Shown in pieces: positions 11,140 through 23,288 of a stretch of DNA of 64,000 nucleotides; position 1 is the first letter of the stretch, and each line of letters starts with the position of its first letter. The position numbers and the translations under genes are program-made. The stretch is from Ignelater luminosus (Eukaryota > Arthropoda > Insecta > Coleoptera > Elateridae), in the NCBI GenBank assembly GCA_011009095.1, contig VTPC01089972.1:1-64000 (forward strand), in the 5' to 3' direction. Under the pieces are notes generated by a model. That model was not told where the DNA came from, ran no database searches, and was given only the letters and a program-made list of their open reading frames with translations.

Positions 11140-14100
11140 GTCGACGAATTCTAACTAAAATAAAAGTAACTTCTTTATAATTGACATGGGATTTAATCAC
11201 AGTTCTGAACTGATGAGAGATTTAAGTAAACTATTGTATTTATTATGCCATTTGGGCATAATAAAAGAAAGAAACTTGACTGGGGAAAGCCATTTTTATA
11301 GTTAGATGTATTATGATTTTTACGTCATTCATAATAATTAATAAAAGATCTACTGCAAAAAATCCTTTTTCACATGTTTTATTTAGTAATATTCTGAATT
11401 TAATGTGTTCTTGAATAAAACAAGGTAGTTCCGAAGTGACAAGCAAGATTCAATATTGCGACGATGTGCACTGGTCGTTGGGGCTAATCTGAATGAATTA
11501 ATTGCTCTAATATTAAATATTAGAAACGTTTATCGACCTTGTGTTTGAAATTTTGTGTCTCGGAATAAAAGAAAACTAATCTTCTTATTTCTAGTCTTCC
11601 TTCTTGGTTTCAGTAAAAAGGACCAATGCTTAACCTCTTGATCTAAAGATTTTATGCAGAACAGTATGTGGAAAACTGAATACCAGGCTCTAGGATAATA
11701 GACTAATCTGACAAACTGAGGTTTTCAGTTTGAGATAAAGGCAGTAATGAGGTCAGACTGCATGAGTGTATAAAATTTTCAAATCATAAACTCAAGATTT
11801 TGCTGACTAGCATGAAAAACCTATAAAGTCGATAGTTTAACATTCAGTAGGGGACTCGTAGAGCAACGGAACCAAACAGCAATTTGATGTATAAAAATCC
11901 GTAATTGGTGCAAAAAACTATCATGGATTCTGTTGTCATTGCGTTTAGCAATCAAGACAAGAATTTATAATGTATCAACCTTATTGCAGTTTATTTCCTT
12001 CTGGAAAAAGGTAATTAATTGTAGCTTTAACTACTAGGAAAGTTGATTATATAGAAGCAAAACATAATTTCTATTAAAACGTACGTGTTATTATACAAGA
12101 GTATTAACATTTTTGTGCCTTACAGGGTTACTGTGTTTAAGTTTTCAATTGAATTTTTTAATACAATTCTTAATTACCTATCAATTTTACAAAATATGAA
12201 GTGAAAGTATATAATCTTGTCGGAAAATACGACATAATTCTCTTGAATAAACTATTACGTGCACATTTTAATTTTAATAAAGCTGTATAATATAATAATC
12301 GGGATTATTATTATTAAATAAGTTTCTAGGAGAAGAAACGCAGTAGTTTTGTTGTTTATTGATATTGTACAACATGTAATAGCTACAAAACGAATACCTA
12401 GCACGCACACATAATAAGAAACTTTATGGAAATTAAAAAAGAAAGTTAATTTATTTAGATGAAAATAGAAACGATTTGCATAATTTATGCTCTTTTGTAA
12501 AATGATGAGACCGGACATGAAATCTCCGGTATACACCTTGAAGGAAATATGGTCATAAAAACGAGAGCTACATTTGATTTTCCCCCACGAAACCCTTCTA
12601 GCTAAATTTACTAAAGATTTTCGTAATAATTTCAGTTTAAGTGTTTAGGAATAAATTTTCTCTTTTTCTCTAATATTCTGCTGACATAATACGAATACAT
12701 TTCTTGATATATTTTGCACATAATCATAAGGCTCGAATTTCTACGTGCTTGAGTAAGGATGTACCTATTGTAAGATACATCAAGTTGATAAAAGCCACAG
12801 TGGCTGTTTCAGTAACGTAATCTGCACTTGAAAACGCCATTCTTTTAATTTTTTTAGGTAACAAAACAATCAATCCCATCCCCATAGAATAAACTTATGC
12901 TGTTAATTTACAAATAACTTAATAACCAGATAACCTTGAATACTAGATACGTGTAAGAACAATTCCTATTCTTCTATAATAATTATTTACGATTAAATGA
13001 TTAACTACTGTGCGACCCAAGTGAATGGTTAAATATGTAAATAATTCATTTTTTTATTATTGTATAAATATAATTTTCATTGTTATTTTTAAATTGGGGA
13101 CGTCCTAAAAACATTCCAGTCAAGAATATTTTTTAAGATCGCGTAACATTGTCAAAGAAGAAAAAAAATGACCCAAAAAGCAAATTTTATCCTTCCTTGA
13201 CGAGACGTCTTATAATATTAGTTTTTAATTAGATATAAACCGTATGATACGATTTTATAGACCTCAATAGTGACCTTTAAAAGAATTTCAAACGAGTTGT
13301 ATTATGTCACTGTACCATTGAGTGAAGGTGATTTCCTGTATTTGAAAAAGTGTGTTCTATGATGTAAAGAACCGCTTAAAATATAAAAATTTATAGTATT
13401 GAGCGTAGGTTTATATTATTATTATACTTTCTAGCTACTTTACGTAAAAGGAAAAATAGACTTGTTCAAAAACTTTTCCTTAAACAAATTTTCAGGTTTT
13501 TTGCTTATTTAATATAATAAATTATTATTTTTAATTAAAAGTATGTAACTGTGTCATCCTAGGTTGTAAATAATGTTAGAACCTGTGCGTAAACTTTTTA
13601 TTTTTTCCACTAAGCGTTTTGCATATTAAGTATCCTTTAAAACACTTTGATTAATAAGTGTTACTATATAAACTATTGAAGTGGTTGTAGACAACTATAA
13701 TATTAAGCAAACACTAAAATATTGACACTATGAAATTTAAATACTACAATCTAAACACTCAATTAAAGAGTCAATATAAAGAGAAGCAAGTACTTCGTTT
13801 TTAGAAGTAACCGCTATTTAAGAGATGTTAGAAAAGCAGAAATACGAGGTTAGTGTATAGGTAGGTCTACATACATATGGTTTTACTAGTTTGACTGCTA
13901 CCATCCTACAAGTACTGTATAATGCGTTTTCTGAGGTAAAGTAGAAAGTCTTTACCTGCAAGTAATAAACAGAAATAAATTGTAAATAAAAAAATTGTTA
14001 TAAAAAAGAATTAAGTAGCCCATATTAACAGCTTCTGTTTTCTATAGCAGAAAATTGCAAAAAATGACCTGCAGGTAAAAAAAACTAATAAGATTAATGA

Positions 14101-15228
14101 TTAGAGTCCGATGGTTAGAATTATTATAATTATCATATCAAAATGAGTTACTGAAAAAACTTACAAAACTATAGCTTGTTAAATATTGCATCAGTCAGTA
14201 CCGATGAAATGTACAATAGAAATTTGATGTTTACAAGCAATTCAGTAAAGAAAACAATTAAAAGGTCAATGTAATTATATTAATTATTTCAACACTAATT
14301 CCTGCAGCTTTACTGTCACATATAATCTCATTCATACAGACTTTTATTGGCGACTAGAAGTAAAGTCGCAAATTGAGACAGCTGCAAATCTGGAATTAAA
14401 TTACATTTTTACCATTCTGCCGGAGGATGACAATGTGGACTAATGGTAATTTTATGATCTTGTGATCTACTTTTTGGTGGAACAATTTATAAGATCATTT
14501 GCTTGAGAATATGTATTGATCAGACAATGTAAACCAAAAAATCGGTATTACGATATAAAACGCAATATTCACTTCGATAGTAATTAATAATAAATAAAGA
14601 ATAAATTATTCAAAATTAAACCTATAATAGAAAAACTCAACAGCAACTTTATGCAGTTTGGAGTCTTTTCTAAACACATTAGCATTAATGAACAAACGGT
14701 TAGTTACTATGGTCACTATTATTTCCAACAATTTATACGTGGCAAGCCTATAAGGTTTAGCTTCAAGCAACGGGCCATGTGTTAATGAGGACCTGGTTAT
14801 TGTTATAATGCCGAGGTTTACGAAAGAAAGAATAGCAACCAAGTAACTTCAGATATACGTATTGGCCTTGGAATGTCAGTAGTTTTGGATAAAGTCGCCC
14901 TAATGCACAATCGTTTTACGATGACAACTTTTTGTTTTGAATTACTAAACATCTTTAGAAAGAAAAATGTGCGTGCTACAGGAACTGTTAGATTTAACAG
15001 AATGAACATTGCACAACTGTCCAGTAAAAAATGAATCTGACATGAAGAAAGAGCTTCGTGGAGCATTTGACTAGAAGTTTGATAATAAAAATAAAACATT
15101 AGGTCTTATTTGGAAGGACAACAGCTTGGTAAAGATGCTTTCAAATTGTTAAGAAGTTATGCCTGTAGGAAAAGTTTCTAAATGATCAAAATATCCCTAT
15201 CCCAAAAGCTACGAGAGAGTACAACAAA
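11140..15228. other. Long AT-rich stretch without recognised genes
   Basis: About 4 kb of AT-rich sequence with many stops in all frames. Minus-strand open frames at 12,255-12,536, 14,606-14,842 and 14,818-15,099 show no motif I recognise. A short hairpin (TTATGCC/GGCATAA) sits at about 11,242-11,261. No terminal repeats, tRNA-like boxes or exons could be supported. Confidence 0.5.
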
Positions 15229-15232
15229 TATA

Positions 15233-16509
15233 CAGTTTGTCTTATGCTACTAGGAACATAGCCGCTATTGTTGTATGTGTATCCAAGGTTATGAGACACT
15301 CATTAACAATGAAATCATTAAAAATAAACAAAATACAGCTTGTCTGGGGCTTTTATGTACTTACATAGTCTAGGTAACGGAAACAATAACAATTACAAAT
15401 CTAGTAGGTACCCTTGACTAAATTAAAAAAGAATGTCATGAGGATATGTCAGTCTGAGAATTTTGACAGTTTGATTTTGTTACTTGTGTTATCGTTGTTA
15501 TTAATTTTCTTAATTGAGTTTCTCAGAAAAATTGATGTTTATTAGATTCCAGAAAAAATACAAGTTTTAAAATGGCATTATTTGGGAAATTCTTATCGTG
15601 ACATGACCAATTTACTCGTTAAGTGTTTGAAAACCGACCTCCACCGTCGGTGACAACCACTAGCAAAATAATTTCAAATTTTGAAAGGTTTGGGTGCGTT
15701 TCACCAAAACTTCATAAAAATAGAACTGTTCGTGACAAAACGGAGGAGGAACAAAATCAGAAGGTAGCTGTATGTGCTACAGTTAGGCAAGTTGGTGAGG
15801 TTTTATACATTAGCAAAGATACTGTTTGGAAAATTTTGAAAGAAAACAATTATAAATTGAAAAAACTCAACAATATTATTTCCTGAAAATCAAATGAGAA
15901 GAATGGATTGGCTCTGCTCATGAAACTGCGGAAGTGCAGGAATTTTTAAATAATACTTTTTCTAACTGCTTAACAAGTCATAGAGGAAGGATCAACTGGC
16001 CGCCAAGGTCGCCTGATTTATCGGTAAATAACTTCTTTTAATGGGGCATATTAAAAATGTTATTTATCGCTACGAAGAAACGAGGGCGCATACCTTGGAA
16101 GAGCTCAGAGAAAAACTATCCAAGCTATTAACTCTGTCACACGTCTAATATTAAGAAATGTTAGACAAGGATTTTATGATTGTCTGGGCTATTGTTTGGC
16201 TCAGGAAGGCGTCTTATTTAAACGTTTATTGTAAGTGTAAAATTAAATTGTAGAATCTTCGTATTTTTGGGAGAGTTAAATAATTTAGAATTACTGAAAA
16301 GTTTCTTTATTGTAAATACCTATTTTTTGTTTTTCTTTTAGTTATTAAATGATCTCAGATTATCAAAATGCTTTTAATATGAGTTTCTTTAATTCTTAGC
16401 TGGTTTCTATGGTTTTTTTACAGTACGAGCTTTGTTAACTATTGTTTCATAACCTTGGGATACGTCTAGAACAATAGCGGCTATGTTCCTAGTAGCCTTA
16501 GACAAAGTG
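15233..16509 (+). mobile_element. Tc1/mariner-like DNA transposon with about 65-bp TIRs and TA duplication
   Basis: Inverted repeats of about 65 bp bound this 1,277-bp element: the left starts CAGTTTGTCTTATGCTACTA and the reverse complement of the right starts CACTTTGTCTAAGGCTACTA, and both continue through AACATAGCCGCTATTGTT to AAGGTTATGA. The dinucleotide TA flanks both ends (15,231-15,232 and 16,510-16,511), as expected for IS630-Tc1-mariner target duplications. It carries one degenerate transposase in plus orientation. Element size and TIR/TSD design fit the superfamily; the exact family is not identified. Confidence 0.85.
15570..16232 (+). pseudogene. Tc1/mariner-like transposase (DUF4817-type N-terminus), degenerate
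   Basis: The N-terminal helix-turn-helix part reads GNSYRDMTN and then PPPSVTTTSKIISNFERFG (about 15,645-15,690), as in insect DUF4817 proteins, followed by STVWKIL-like KDTVWKILKENNYK. After a deletion of the central catalytic region, the C-terminal part appears from about 15,990: WPPRSPDLSVNNFF with the family's SPDLxPxDFFLWG (the catalytic third Asp has become Asn), then YEETRAHTLEELREKL. Stops and a large internal deletion make it inactive. It lies inside the TIRs of the element at 15,233-16,509. Confidence 0.72.
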
Positions 16510-16511
16510 TA

Positions 16512-17300
16512 TAGGGGGAGTAGACAAATTAGACTGGAACATACAGAAGTATCGTATAAAAGTCAGAGGAAGGGAGTGGTATTTTCTCCTATTAATCAGT
16601 TGTATCGAAATGGCAATTGTCAATGCCCAAGTTTTGTATTGCAAGGTACATGGATCAGTTTCACTTTTAGACTTTAGAAGAGAAATTGCCAAAATATATT
16701 TAAAAATTAATTCAAATTCCAACCCAAAAATTATTGGGAGGAGTTCCTACAGCATTAGGTCGGAGAAATGGGTTCCTTTAGACATTTGAAGGGGATGGAG
16801 CTAGTCATTACCTCCAACGAACTTAAAAGAGTAAACAAAGAAAATGTGCCCTATCTAAACAGAAATGTTAGAAAACAGTGTCTAAAAGGCAACGTTGGCT
16901 TGCATGTGGATGCTTTCGTGATTGGCATTCTTAGAATATTGTAGCTAGCTGATTCCAAAATAAAAGTTTAGATTTGAATTTTAGTTTTATTTGAAACCGT
17001 GATCCTCATTTGGGGATCGAACAAAAATACCTCATAATTCAAAAGTTCTGTACATTTTAAATAAAATACTGTTAATTTAAGTTACACTGAAATTTAACAG
17101 AAGAATAACAAAAATCAAAATTAAATATTTGGTAGAAAATGGGTTAACTAAATGGAGTGGTTTGGATCTACCTGATACCAATAATTTTCTTGTCGTTTCG
17201 TTCCATATTTTATATATTTCAAAAGTTATAAGAATATTGATAAATTATTCAATTTCTTAAATATTATGAAATTTTGCAAGACTAGTCATGACAGGTTACG
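16512..17300. other. Unassigned stretch
   Basis: Contains an open plus-strand stretch near 16,770-16,940 without recognised motifs and AT-rich sequence beyond. Nothing supported. Confidence 0.4.
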
Positions 17301-17302
17301 TT

Positions 17303-17600
17303 TCACATTAAAGCACCAATTCCATCTATCCTCTTTCCATCACTTTGGAAAACTACTCGAGGTGGTTTTAACACTGTGCGACATTGTACTGTAGCTAGGG
17401 CCCGTTTAATCATGTCATTTATCATCGTGTGGTGAGACACCCTTGCTGCTCTTTTACGATTGAATAGGCCATGATGGTTCAAAATATAAATTGCTCTGTG
17501 GCAATACATTTATGGTGTTCGCATACATGTTGACCAGATTATCCAAAAAGTTCTCAAGAAAAGCGATGACATAGCGTTCAAGCAAGCACCAGATTTACGC
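17303..17600 (-). pseudogene. LINE C-terminal domain fragment (SDGKRxDG motif)
   Basis: Minus-strand reading gives a segment with SHHTMINDMIKRALATVQ followed by SDGKRIDGIGAL. This matches the region after the RT in several animal LINE proteins (pattern RHxxLNDxIxRAL...PxGLxRxDGKRPDG). The fragment is about 70 codons with frame breaks upstream and no RT motifs around it, so it is a 5'-truncated leftover. The clade is uncertain. Confidence 0.5.
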
Positions 17601-17659
17601 TCATGTATGTACAGCGAGTAATCGAGTTTAATCTTCAGAGTCACTATGCTGGCTTAAAA

Positions 17660-20600
17660 CTTTATGGTATGAACGTTGAGGATCTTGCTTATCCCATTTC
17701 TTTTCTTCATATGCTGCTAGTTTAAATAAAATATGACTTTCTAAAGAATTCTTCGAGAAAGTAACTGCTTCAGTGTATGCATCATCAGAACTTTTCAAAA
17801 TTGCCTATGGAAGCACCGTAGTCATTGAATCTTTTACACAATCAATTAAAAGATGCAGTGAAAGCGGAAAAACAAAAATAGGAAAGTCACAAATCCCTAA
17901 ACCTTCAGAAACAACTGGAAGGGTATATTGAGAACATAATTTGCTGTTAAAACAACAATTCGATATTTCCTGGGCTGAGTTCAATCCTGCTTGCCCTGAT
18001 GAGAGAGAGAGAGAGAGAGAAACTTTTTAGACGACAAGAAACACCTAAACCTCTGAAGACCTTTTAAAGTAGATGCATCATATTAAGCATCTATTGTAGT
18101 TGGATGTGAAGTTTAAATTTAAAAACACTTATAAAGCCACTAGTCCGTATTAAGCAAACCTGAAGCGTAGGGTACAATTCCAAATATAACCAGGGTTGAT
18201 TTTGGTCATTTCACGAAAATAAAATCTGTGAATTCTTTCTGGGATTTAAATAGTTTTTTTTACAACCTCGCCTCCTATTCCTTAAAAGGATAGCCATTAT
18301 TCTGGACTTACCCTATGCAGCAAATCAGTTAGTAAAGAATTTATCCGTACAAGAATTTAAAATGATTGGGCCGTGTTCAACCAGCGGCAGATTTTGTTTA
18401 CAAACATTTGCAAGAATCACAAACCGAGACTCAAACTTCTAGGTGGTAACCTGTCATTAATAGAAAACTCTTTGCTTGTAGACGAAACGATCGACGTCTT
18501 CCTAATGAGGAGAAGCATTGAGAGCTAATGGACATTAGCCTTTACTGCATATTTTTGAGTGGAAATATTTATATTTTTCTTAATAGACTAGACATTTGTA
18601 GGAAACCAAGTGTTTTTCGATCGCTTCGCTGTTATTAAAAAAATATCCGACTTTTTTGAACTAGTAAGTATTTGTTCTTTTCTTCGAATATCTTTTGGGT
18701 AAATTCATTTACTGACTGACGCGTCGGTTTAAACTGGTTTAACTCGACGTTACTGTTGTTCCATTCTAGTTGTCATGCATGTTTCCAAAATTTCCTTTTC
18801 TAGGAATCACTATACATTCTCACAACGAGCTGTAATATTTTTAGCAAACTCGGTATCAACACGCATCACAACCTGTATTGTCCTTGTCATCAATACCTAT
18901 ATGGCTAAAAATCCAAACAAAACTAATTTTTCTATAGTAGGATATTAGCCAATAGATCAAAGCTAGTATACCTAGAACTAATGGATTTTTACTCATACGG
19001 AAAATAACGAGTCAGAAAAGTTTAAAAGCCATTTGCTTAAGTAAGATAGAAATACGTAAAACAGATCAATTTTTAAAATGTAAGTGTGAAGAAAGCTGAA
19101 CGCGTTTCACTCAATATTTCAAAGCTATGATTCTCAAAGTGAGAACCTTTTTATTTTGTAGAGCAGTATCATTATCTTCAGTGACTGTAATGACTTGGAT
19201 AGATTTAACTAACTGAATTCAGTTAGCTTATATGTAGTTCCATCTAACGAGCAGTTCATCTTTTAAGTGGTGACTAACACATTTTAAAATAATGATTGGG
19301 AAAGTAATCGCCAAACAAATAAAATTTGACTTGACAATACTTTATATTCTTCACAAATACGAAACAATAATCACTGACTTAATCGTACATCTTTTAACTC
19401 TAAAACCCCAAAACTAAAAATCACAATTAATACGAACAGAATATTTTATGTAGCCTTTCTTGCTTTGGAGTGACGCTGCATTGCCTCTCTTTAGGTTATA
19501 AAACTTCTAAACTTTAAGATTTTTTTAATGCCTTTGATTTTAGCGTCTAACTCTTCTACAAGTTGCTTTGCACTCATATTCCAAGAGCCAAAAGTCGCAA
19601 TGAAAAATGGTACAAAATAAAGCAAGAAAAAGACTCTTTGTGATTTTTCCATACGCGCAGCTTCTCCAGTTTTTTAAAGTTTGTCAGAGATAAAAAGCAG
19701 CCGAGGTATCTGTACATGCTACATCCCAAAGCAAAGCCCCAATGTTCAAGTTCAGATGGGATATCAACAGCAAATAAAGCGCGCTTGTTTATGTGAAAAA
19801 ACAACCTTCCAACACTTTTGTAGCAACTTAGGCCGTGGTAACCATAACCTCACAGACAGATTGGTTTGTTCTCAAGATGATGGTAAAAAGGAAAGTGAAA
19901 TTATTTAAATCTCCCAATCGATTCTTTTCCTGTTTTCTCAATAATGTTTGTTATTAGAAAACTTTAATTTTGATTTTAGAATCGATCAAGAGATACGTGA
20001 TACATATGTGAATCCACATGCAAACTTTGAGAAATCTAGATTAAATTTGATTTAAAAAACTTGAAGCATAATAGCTCTTTTTCTGTCTGTAGATTAGCGA
20101 AATAGCTTGTCCAGAATTTCATAAATATTACTTTTACAAATCCTAAAAACTACTCACTGAAAATAATCGAACGACATGTTTACTGATTTTGATTTACAAT
20201 AAGCTGGTATCCAAGACAGTAATTAGGATATGATGGGAGTACTAGTGATCCAAGTGATTCCACTAATTTGTAATGAGCACGGCAACGTATAGGTTTACTA
20301 GCACTTCCAGGTTTAGCAAAGACTAATTGTCAGAATAAAGGCAAGTTGTCGGTTTAATATTAAAGCTTAGTTTTTTATTTTTATATTTATAGCAGAGCTT
20401 ATTCTCACGATGACGTTTCAACAATACATTTTAAGAAATGTCCTCAAACTGCAATGTTTGAAACAATAAAAACATTCAAACGAGATGTAATTTAGTCATA
20501 GCTTTAAGTCAAAAGTTGCCCTTCTTAAGTCCAATTCTTGAAGTTCTTAATCTTCTTAACTAAATAATGAATGAACTATACGTCACACCAGACTATCGAT

Positions 20601-20755
20601 GGGTTTTTAAGAAAGAGGTAACAAACACAACAAGAAATTTTATCTAACAAATAACTGTATTTGTCTATTGTTCTCATAATTTACTGTGCAACAAATTCGA
20701 ATTTAAGTTAGTTGTAGGTGAATGTTTATCCAGTAAACAACACACATACGAGTAT
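17660..20755. other. AT-rich stretch without recognised genes
   Basis: A (GA)10 microsatellite lies at 18,001-18,020. Around 18,360-18,530 a plus-strand stretch (KPRLKLLGGNLSLIENS) looks more protein-like than its surroundings but was not assigned. Overlapping open frames at 19,574-19,908 on both strands also have no recognised motif. The rest is AT-rich with dense stops. Confidence 0.45.
18001..18022. repeat. (GA)n microsatellite
   Basis: Ten GA units in an otherwise complex region. Confidence 0.9.
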
Positions 20756-20759
20756 AGCA

Positions 20760-21105
20760 ATGCCAAAAGAAAAGAAATGTGTTAATTCTATGTTAAATTA
20801 GTATGTGAAAGAATTAAGTGATTTTACGACGGATGGAAGTGTTTTATTTTGCAAATTTTGTGAAGTTCTGATGACAGCAACGAAAAAATTTCAAGTAACT
20901 CAATACCTGCAAATTTTAAAACATCAAGGTAACAAAAACAGAAAAAGTCAGAACAAAAAGCAACTGTTATTTAATGGTTGTTGTATCAAAACCAGGACCT
21001 AAAGCAATAGAATCCTACGAATTCTTCTGAAAATTACAAAATGAGACTTTTGCAAAGTTTTTGGAGTGAAGAACAAATACTACTCATTTTGTTCATAATT
21101 TAAAA
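20760..21105 (+). pseudogene. BED-type zinc-finger N-terminus, hAT/CGGBP-like
   Basis: ATG at 20,760 opens MPKEKKCVNSMLN, an in-frame TAG follows at 20,799, and the frame continues YVKELSDFTTDGSVLFCKFC. This is the start seen in hAT-related proteins with a CGGBP1-like BED finger; CKFC gives the first metal pair, and the later TQYLQILKH keeps one His (the other has become Tyr). A following frame (KLQNETFAKFLE) resembles the next hAT block. It then runs into MULE-like sequence, so only a 5' piece is left. Confidence 0.55.
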
Positions 21106-21159
21106 GATTAAATATTGAGGTTCCTGCTCATAAATGCTTTAAAAACCATAATGGTTCTA
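21106..21159 (+). pseudogene. MULE transposase remnant, left part (before mariner insertion)
   Basis: Plus-strand reading gives IEVPAHKCFKNHNGS, matching the region upstream of the catalytic core in animal Mutator-like transposases (pattern PxHxCxKN-x-GS). The reading is cut by the mariner at 21,160 and resumes beyond it at 22,456 in register when one copy of the TA duplication is removed. That register shows the mariner inserted into this coding sequence. Confidence 0.6.
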
Positions 21160-22453
21160 ACACATCGTTCAATAAGTCCCGAGACTAACAACGAAAACAA
21201 CATTTTTTTTTCAAAAATCATTTTTATTCATCAATATAATCTCCTTTTAGAGTGATACAGTCTTTCCAACGCCTTTCCAACATTTCTATACCATGTTTAT
21301 AGAAGGATTTATCCTTTGCTTCAAAATAGGCTTCAGTTTCGGCAATGACCTTCTCATTCGAGCCAAATTGTTTTCCCTGGAGCATTTTTTTGAGATCAGC
21401 AAAGAGCCAGTAGTCGCTGGGGACTAAATCTGGCGAATACGGGGGGGTGGGGAAGCAAATCAAAGCCCAACTCGTAGATTTTTGCCATTGTTTTCATGGA
21501 CTTGTGGCATGGTGCATTGTCTTGCTGAAAAAGGATTTTTTTCTTCTTCATGTGCGGTCGTTTTGCTGCGATCTCCTCCTTCAAACGTACCAACAAGTCA
21601 ATATAATAATCACTGTTGATCGATTTACCTTTTTCCAGGTAGTCAATGAAAATGACGCCATGTGTATCCCAAAAAACAGACGCCATGACTTTGCCAGCAG
21701 ATTGCTGCGTTTTTGGACGCTTTGGGCGGCTTTCGCCAGCCATGCGCCACTCAGATGATTGCCGATTCGACTCCGGAGTGAAATGATGTATCCATGTTTC
21801 ATCCATGGTCACGTATCGACGCAGGAAATCCTTTTAATTGCGAGTAAATAGCGATAAACAGCTCTCTGAATCGTCGATTCGTTGCTGTTTTTGTTCCATT
21901 GAAAGCAATCGCGGCACCCACTTGGAAAAAACCTTTTTCATGCTCAATTTTTCATGAAGGATTGTAAATACGCTTCCAGATGATATCTGTGTCATTTCTG
22001 CAATCTCACGGACCTTTACTTTGCGATTTTTCATTACGATTTTGAATACTTCACTCACATTTTCCGGTGTAACGGCTTCCAAAGGCCTACCCGAACGTTC
22101 CGCATCGTTTGTGTCCGTACGACCACGTTTAAACTCAGCATACCAACGACAAATCGTTGATTTGGATGGAGAGGAGTCCGGGTAACGTTTCTCAAGCCAT
22201 TGCTGGGCTTCTACGGTGTTTTTACCCATTAAAAAACAATGTTTTATCAACACGCGAAACTCGCTTTGTTCCATTTTTCAAACAAATTACAAAGTGACTT
22301 TACTCTAACCTCGATAACTCTGCTGTTTGTGGTCCAATCGACGTGAAATTTTTACACGTTTCATGTGAAGGTTCGCACTCTAGGGAAACGTGGCTAGTTT
22401 GGTACTACTAGCACCATCTCTGGGTTAGTCTCGGGACTTATTGAACGATGTGT
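21160..22453 (-). mobile_element. Mariner element, irritans-like, TA-flanked
   Basis: A 1,294-bp element with TIRs of about 30 bp: the left begins ACACATCGTTCAATAAGTCC, the right is its reverse complement, and both continue CGAGACTAAC. TA flanks both ends (21,158-21,159 and 22,454-22,455). It carries a minus-strand transposase nearly full in length. It sits inside MULE-like coding sequence. Confidence 0.93.
21224..22274 (-). pseudogene. Mariner transposase, irritans-like, one stop and one frameshift
   Basis: About 348 codons, the normal mariner length. The N-terminus MEQSEFRVLIKHCFLMGKN resembles Himar-type irritans transposases; paired HTH domains occupy roughly residues 1-110, then WVPRLLSMEQKQ. 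The D,D34D catalytic residues lie in TMDETWIHH, FQQDNAPCH and YSPDLVPSDYWLF. Two lesions: an in-frame TAA at 21,834-21,836 (codon 147, probably from Lys) and a one-base expansion of a G7/C7 run at 21,441-21,447 just before the third Asp. Otherwise intact, so the copy is fairly young. It would have catalysed cut-and-paste transposition at TA. Confidence 0.93.
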
Positions 22454-22455
22454 TA

Positions 22456-22900
22456 CGTCATCGATGGAAAGCGCCATTATCTCTAAAGGCTTTCGGTTTA
22501 GCAAGGCAATGCCTGGTCTAAAGTATCGTTTCCTGGACGGAGACAGTAGTACTTTTAAAAAAGCTTTAACGAAAAACCTTATGGAAATATGTTAGTGGGG
22601 AAAATTGAATGCAAAAGCCATTTGCTGAGAAATTATTGTAAAAAAATTGATGGAACTAGGAAAAAGGACATTTAGTAGTGATGAAAAATTAAGTCCTCTA
22701 TCATTAAGAGCACAACTTAAAACAAATACTCGGAGAATAAGAGTGACTATAAATTGTGCAATTTAGCAGACTGTTAACTCTATAATTGCAACTAATATAC
22801 TAAACGAGGAAGATATGAAATGCGTTGGTTAGCAGCAGCTTTATCCTTTAAATCTAACAGCAAATATTTGTTAAATCTGCCACGAAACCTTGCTAATGCA
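22456..22900 (+). pseudogene. MULE transposase remnant, right part with DGD core
   Basis: Directly after the mariner the plus strand reads SSMESAIISKGFRFSKAM and then YRFLDGDSSTFKKAL (DGD at 22,536-22,544), then, after a frameshift, NMLVGKIECKSHLLRNYCKK (about 22,590-22,645). This order matches the catalytic core of animal Mutator-like transposases: a DGDSS block followed by an ECxNHLLRNYCxK block. At least three frameshifts or stops. The DNA between here and 23,288 continues the same element. Confidence 0.65.
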
Positions 22901-23288
22901 CAGTAGCATATCTGGGAAATATACTAGAAAGTTTGTATGTTCGGGAATTTCCAAAAAGAAATATATGAAAACCATCAAGAGATCTCAAAACAAAATTCAA
23001 AATCAGTTAAAAAAAGATTTAGATAGAGACTATGGTTCTGATGAAAAACAACTACCGGCTGAAAAAGGGAGGCAATTTTATGAAAAAAAGTGAATCGAAC
23101 TTGAAGATGCTTATGATAAAAAGCTTCCAGAACTGACTAAAGACCAGTTGCAGCTTGTGGGATGAAAAAAGGAGAAAAATAATTACATCTTTTATGTTTG
23201 AACGAACAGTAAACATGAGAAAAAGTACAAATCCTAGAAATTTAATAAAAGTTCCTTTTCCGGAAATGCTGTCAGGAATTCTAGAATA
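22901..23288 (+). pseudogene. Putative YqaJ-like nuclease domain of the MULE element
   Basis: Plus-strand reading gives a basic linker (KYTRKFVCSGISKKKYMKT) and then WDEKRRKIITSFMF at about 23,157, followed by NPRNLIKVPFPEMLSG and a Glu-Tyr-Glu end cut by the mariner at 23,289. The pattern (R.xRxTAS.F followed by N.VK..., then the A.EYG.ENE site) is that of YqaJ/lambda-exonuclease-like domains found at the C-terminus of some insect MULE-like proteins. The active-site part beyond the mariner was not recovered, so this is a tentative call. Confidence 0.45.
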
